DNA of 17,446 nt, taken from assembly GCA_027013765.1 (NCBI GenBank), contig JALWGG010000034.1, positions 1-17,446 on the forward strand. The letters run 5' to 3'. Every line of letters begins with the position of its first letter. Position 1 is the stretch's first letter. This DNA is from Acidilobaceae archaeon. GTDB taxonomy: Archaea; Thermoproteota; Thermoprotei_A; Sulfolobales; Acidilobaceae. The notes beneath the pieces were generated by a model. It made no database searches. It was not told where the DNA came from and worked only from the letters and a program-made list of their open reading frames with translations. Below are positions 15,077 through 17,446 of the stretch, piece by piece. The translations under genes were made by a program, and so were the position numbers.

Positions 15077-15899
15077 TACAATTCACCATACGTTCAATAT
15101 CTTCATTAGTTATGTCATACACTCTCCTACTACCATTAGGATCGCTACACAAAGTTATACCTAGTTTTCTGGAGCACAATTTACTCATTTTTGAGAGGAG
15201 TTTTCTCCTTCCCGTAAATAGGCACTTTAACAATTCCTCTACTATGTAATCCCGTTTACTCCAACTTCTGACTCGGCGGAGCTCTACTATAGCACCATTA
15301 ACTTTAGGACGAGGATAGAAATAGAAGCTTGGTATCAAAGCTGTCTTCGACACGTTGAAGAATCTCTGCGTAATCAAGGACAACTTCCCATAGTCATCGG
15401 AGCCTGGTTTCGCAACTAGTCTGTCTGCAACCTCTTCCTGGACACCTAGAACCATATATTTAATATTATTATTTTTTAGAGATTCTATAATTAACTGAGT
15501 TGAGATGTTGTATGGAGTATTTGATACTATTGTAGACGCCCTAATCCCTGATACTAGACTAACACCGTCTCCCCTAACTAATGCTACATTCCTTCTCATG
15601 CAAGCATCTAGTACTAGTTTGGATATTTTTGCTAGCCCAGCATCTACCTCAATTCCAAGCATTTTTCCAACGATTTTTGATAACGACACTGTTAAAACCC
15701 CTATACCAGTACCCACTTCGACTACTACTGCAGGGTTACTTTGCCTCAATTTATTGACAAACAATAAAATGCCGCGGGGATCAATCAGGAAATTCTGGCC
15801 CCTTTTCTCGCTAATTTTTATTCCATAAGACCTTATAATTGACGTTGTCCATTTATATAATTCTCCTCTAGAATATATGTTGGGACAATATATCTTCAT
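15066..15899 (-). CDS. ksgA: 16S rRNA adenine dimethyltransferase KsgA/Dim1
   Basis: Makes the two adjacent N6,N6-dimethyladenosines in the 3'-terminal hairpin of 16S rRNA, a late checkpoint in small-subunit assembly. The 277 residues contain GQNFLID (34-40), SAM loop EVGTGIGVLT (61-70), acidic IEVD (83-86), the catalytic block NTPYNIST (127-134), and PSFYFYPRPKV (190-200) in the C-terminal part. The catalytic motif is N-T-P-Y where most relatives have N-L-P-Y or N-I-P-Y; N127 and Y130 are kept, so activity is expected. The ATG at 15899 overlaps the DUF655 stop by four bases (ATGA), and the gene overlaps the Mtq2-like gene at its other end. Translation of the three is probably coupled. Confidence 0.95.
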   Translation of the reverse strand: MKIYCPNIYSRGELYKWTTSIIRSYGIKISEKRGQNFLIDPRGILLFVNKLRQSNPAVVVEVGTGIGVLTVSLSKIVGKMLGIEVDAGLAKISKLVLDACMRRNVALVRGDGVSLVSGIRASTIVSNTPYNISTQLIIESLKNNNIKYMVLGVQEEVADRLVAKPGSDDYGKLSLITQRFFNVSKTALIPSFYFYPRPKVNGAIVELRRVRSWSKRDYIVEELLKCLFTGRRKLLSKMSKLCSRKLGITLCSDPNGSRRVYDITNEDIERMVNCIEV

Positions 15900-16783
15900 T
15901 TTTGCTTTTTCTCCTTTATAATAGTTGATATGTAATCAAAATAGGGGCTCGACGGGTCTCTAGGCTGTATAAATAAGTAGTATTTAGCTTCTCCCTTTAT
16001 CTCCTCAAGTATCTTCTCTGCCAGTGCCTCTACCGGATCAATCTTCAGTACCTTCTTTACATCTTCAAATGACCTGAAGGGAGCCCTCTCCCTTTGCCTT
16101 ATAGCTAGTTTAACGGTGCGCTTACCAACTCCTTTTAGCAATTCTAATGCATGCTGCCTTATACTTATAAGCCCTGCTATATTGAAGAATTCAACGAAAA
16201 ATTCTTCATTACTCATTATAATTCTTTTTATAGCTTCTAATATATTTGTTTTAGCCAAGTTAGTCAGGTTATCATATTCGATAGGAGTCCTAGGTACTAC
16301 AAGTATCTTCTCTGGCATATTCTTTAGCTTAGCAATTTTCATCATTTCATCTTTCTCTACTATCTTCACACGGGGTGTCTCACTAGTTATTGTATCTATT
16401 AGCACGTTATATGCATCTTCTTCCAACCTTTTCAATGGAGTACAGTATATGTTTCCATCGGCTCCTGGAAGGCATCCCAGCATTACTATTAGCCTCTTAA
16501 TCCCTCTACCCTGTCCAGGGACTATTATAGTTTTAGTTATTTCCCTTGCCAGGGTGACTCTGTCAAATAAGTCTAGGTCCGAGAGCGGTATTCCATCAAT
16601 TAAGGTAAACCTTCTAACTCCTATAGCCTGTGCTATCGTGGTATCTCTATGCTCTCTGTGGGGGTCATTATATAGGCCTTGAGGTATTACATCGAGTATA
16701 ACAGCCTCTACTTCTGACGCTGCCGGGTGCGGCTGAACCTTGTCACCTGGCCCTCCTCTTCTACCTTGTCTAGCCCCCTGCAT
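15896..16783 (-). CDS. DUF655 family protein with apparent internal insertion
   Basis: A 295-residue protein of the archaeal DUF655 family, which has an OB-like N-terminal part and a helix-hairpin-helix and is usually near 190-200 residues. The family-like N-terminus is EVEAVILDVIPQG (24-36), QAIGVRRFTLID (52-63) and FDRVTL (73-78). The family-like remainder restarts at PIEYDNLTNLAKTN (167-180). It continues with EEFFVEFFNIAG (193-204), the hairpin motif LLKGVGKRTVKLAI (215-228), and DPVEALAEKILEE (249-261). Between them lie about 75 residues (about 85-160) with two cysteines (C104, C114) that I cannot match to the family. The N-terminus has a Gly/Arg/Gln-rich tail (1-15). A helix-hairpin-helix next to KsgA suggests nucleic-acid binding in ribosome biogenesis; this is inference. 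No good ribosome binding site precedes ATG 16783, and a TATA box about 25 bases upstream suggests a leaderless mRNA. Confidence 0.88.
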   Translation of the reverse strand: MQGARQGRRGGPGDKVQPHPAASEVEAVILDVIPQGLYNDPHREHRDTTIAQAIGVRRFTLIDGIPLSDLDLFDRVTLAREITKTIIVPGQGRGIKRLIVMLGCLPGADGNIYCTPLKRLEEDAYNVLIDTITSETPRVKIVEKDEMMKIAKLKNMPEKILVVPRTPIEYDNLTNLAKTNILEAIKRIIMSNEEFFVEFFNIAGLISIRQHALELLKGVGKRTVKLAIRQRERAPFRSFEDVKKVLKIDPVEALAEKILEEIKGEAKYYLFIQPRDPSSPYFDYISTIIKEKKQK

Positions 16784-16803
16784 CGTTTCTCACACAACCC
16801 TTC

Positions 16804-16811
16804 ATATTAAA
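16804..16811 (-). promoter_or_regulatory. TATA box for DUF655-ksgA cluster, probably leaderless
   Basis: TTTAATAT on the minus strand at 16804-16811 predicts a transcription start at about 16782, essentially the ATG at 16783. The 119-bp gap after rpo4 holds only this, a 12-bp palindrome TATAATATTATA (16824-16835) and otherwise unremarkable AT-rich DNA. The gap suggests that DUF655 and the genes after it can be transcribed apart from rpl21e-rpo4. Confidence 0.45.
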
Positions 16812-16902
16812 TTAATAAGCAAGTATAATATTATATTTCTAAGGGGCATGCTGGTGGGAATAATTAGGTTTAACCCTCATTAGTAATTCGACTAGGCTAG
16901 AG

Positions 16903-17244
16903 TCACTCGCTGCATTCTTTTAATATATCGAGGATCTTGTTAATAAGGTCCTCATCATATACCTTATCCTTTTCAAGTTGCAGTACTAATCTGACTTCAC
17001 CTGGCTCTCTTGGACATATGTTGACCATGTTTACAGCTGTAATTTCATTTAATCCTAGTTCCATTAACTTGTTAATTGCTTCTCTATCTTTTACTGGATC
17101 CCTATCCCCTACAATTTTTAGGTATTCCCATGTTCTTTCTTGTTCTGGTAGTATCGATGGGCTTCCCTGTTTTATTCTTTTTTCCATAATGCTTCTTGCC
17201 TCAGACCAGCTTACAAATTTCTTACCGACTATCTTCCTATCCAA
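16903..17244 (-). CDS. rpoF: DNA-directed RNA polymerase subunit Rpo4/RpoF
   Basis: The archaeal homologue of Rpb4. With Rpo7 it forms the stalk of RNA polymerase that binds emerging RNA and helps open-complex formation and termination. The 113 residues have the usual length and blocks: an N-terminal strand and helix (KFVSWSEARSIMEKRI), ERTWEYLKIVGDRD, and the HRDC-like helical domain with GLNEITAVNMVNICPREPGE and a helical end. The start is TTG at 17244: GAGGT (17253-17257) sits eight bases upstream, and the nearby ATG is out of frame with an immediate stop. It follows L21e after 33 bp, the conserved archaeal order rpl21e-rpo4-DUF655-ksgA. Confidence 0.95.
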   Translation of the reverse strand: MDRKIVGKKFVSWSEARSIMEKRIKQGSPSILPEQERTWEYLKIVGDRDPVKDREAINKLMELGLNEITAVNMVNICPREPGEVRLVLQLEKDKVYDEDLINKILDILKECSE

Positions 17245-17277
17245 GACCCATTACCTCATAACTGCTTCATTTAAGTG

Positions 17278-17446
17278 TTAAGCTGCTAGTGGTCTTAGAT
17301 GTTCCGGTGTTACAAATAATGTCTTCTCCTTCTTACCTAGTTTCACCTTTACTATATAGGCTTGTCCCCGCATCCCCACAATCGTCCCTGTTAATGCATG
17401 GAATCTCCTCTGTGGCATTCACTAGTGGAATAAAGGTTATATTTTT
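17278..17446 (-). CDS. rpl21e: Ribosomal protein L21e, C-terminal half; reading frame interrupted near the window edge
   Basis: The clear family part is 46 residues from ATG 17418 to the stop at 17278: MPQRRFHALTG, GMRGQAYIVKVKLG and KTLFVTPEHLRPL. These correspond to the second half of L21e, which is normally about 95-105 residues. In that frame three stop codons lie in the 28 bases between this ATG and the window edge (TGA and TAG right before it). In another minus-strand frame the same 28 bases read NITFIPLVN, which aligns acceptably with the segment that normally precedes KGMPHRRYHG. This looks like an 8-base loss, or an equivalent frame change, between the two halves. The gene is essential, so a sequence error, an unusual mRNA event, or a second complete copy elsewhere must be considered. 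The rest lies beyond the window. Confidence 0.7.

Noticed and set aside
16116..16682. Plus-strand frame of 188 codons within DUF655
   Set aside because: It is hydrophobic only because it is antisense to a Lys/Glu/Asp-rich gene; the family-matching minus-strand protein is clearly the real one.
16824..16835. Perfect 12-bp palindrome TATAATATTATA between rpo4 and DUF655
   Set aside because: It is made only of A and T in an AT-rich gap, so a chance match is likely. It is not placed at a predicted start or behind a stem-and-U terminator.
16838..16879. 13-codon minus-strand frame (MRVKPNYSHQHAP) after rpo4
   Set aside because: It has no ribosome binding site or conservation that I can judge and is too short to support as a leader peptide.

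Overview
The window looks like chromosomal DNA of a hyperthermophilic crenarchaeon (Thermoprotei, probably a Desulfurococcales-type organism). The evidence is a complete archaeal translation and transcription gene set (ABCE1, L10e, L21e, Rpo4/RpoF, archaeal type II methionine aminopeptidase, KsgA/Dim1), DUF655 and DUF1512, ATA- and AGG-rich codon use, frequent GTG and TTG starts, GGTGG/GGGTGA-type ribosome binding sites inside operons, and TATA boxes set so close to some first genes that leaderless or nearly leaderless mRNAs are expected. The species cannot be fixed from the sequence alone. No rRNA, tRNA, CRISPR array, insertion sequence or integrase was found.

Left part (1-5057, all minus strand): an oligopeptide-type ABC importer. 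A 1047-residue surface-anchored substrate-binding protein is transcribed first. It is followed by a U-rich terminator and a second TATA box, and then by two permeases (DppB-like, and DppC-like cut by the left edge) joined by a TGATG stop/start overlap. The binding protein is the most unusual gene here. Its family-5 signature motifs appear in swapped order, which suggests a circular permutation. It also carries an Ig-like domain, a stalk of about 155 residues with 11-residue and 7-residue repeats, and a C-terminal membrane anchor. No ATPase genes are in view; they may lie beyond the left edge.

Middle (5244-9463): two unrecognised membrane proteins of the same topology (TM, extracytoplasmic domain rich in N-glycosylation sequons, TM) are divergently transcribed from one nearly symmetric TATA element. 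Next is an unrecognised soluble protein (6547-7071) whose end overlaps the end of an opposing operon: methionine aminopeptidase, a DUF1512 membrane protein, and a small membrane protein overlapping DUF1512.

Right part (9545-17446): a UPF0173-type metallo-beta-lactamase-fold hydrolase and the ribosome-recycling ATPase ABCE1 lie on the plus strand. ABCE1 abuts ribosomal protein L10e stop-to-stop, and a 7-bp inverted repeat spans the two stop codons. From the right edge leftward on the minus strand runs a translation/RNA-modification cluster: L21e, Rpo4, DUF655, KsgA/Dim1, an Mtq2/HemK-like methyltransferase, a TrmJ-like SPOUT methyltransferase and a THUMP (Trm14-like) methyltransferase. Most junctions there overlap or abut, so translation is probably coupled. 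Two oddities stand out: DUF655 appears to carry an internal insertion of about 75 residues, and the L21e frame is interrupted by stop codons just before its conserved C-terminal half, near the window edge.
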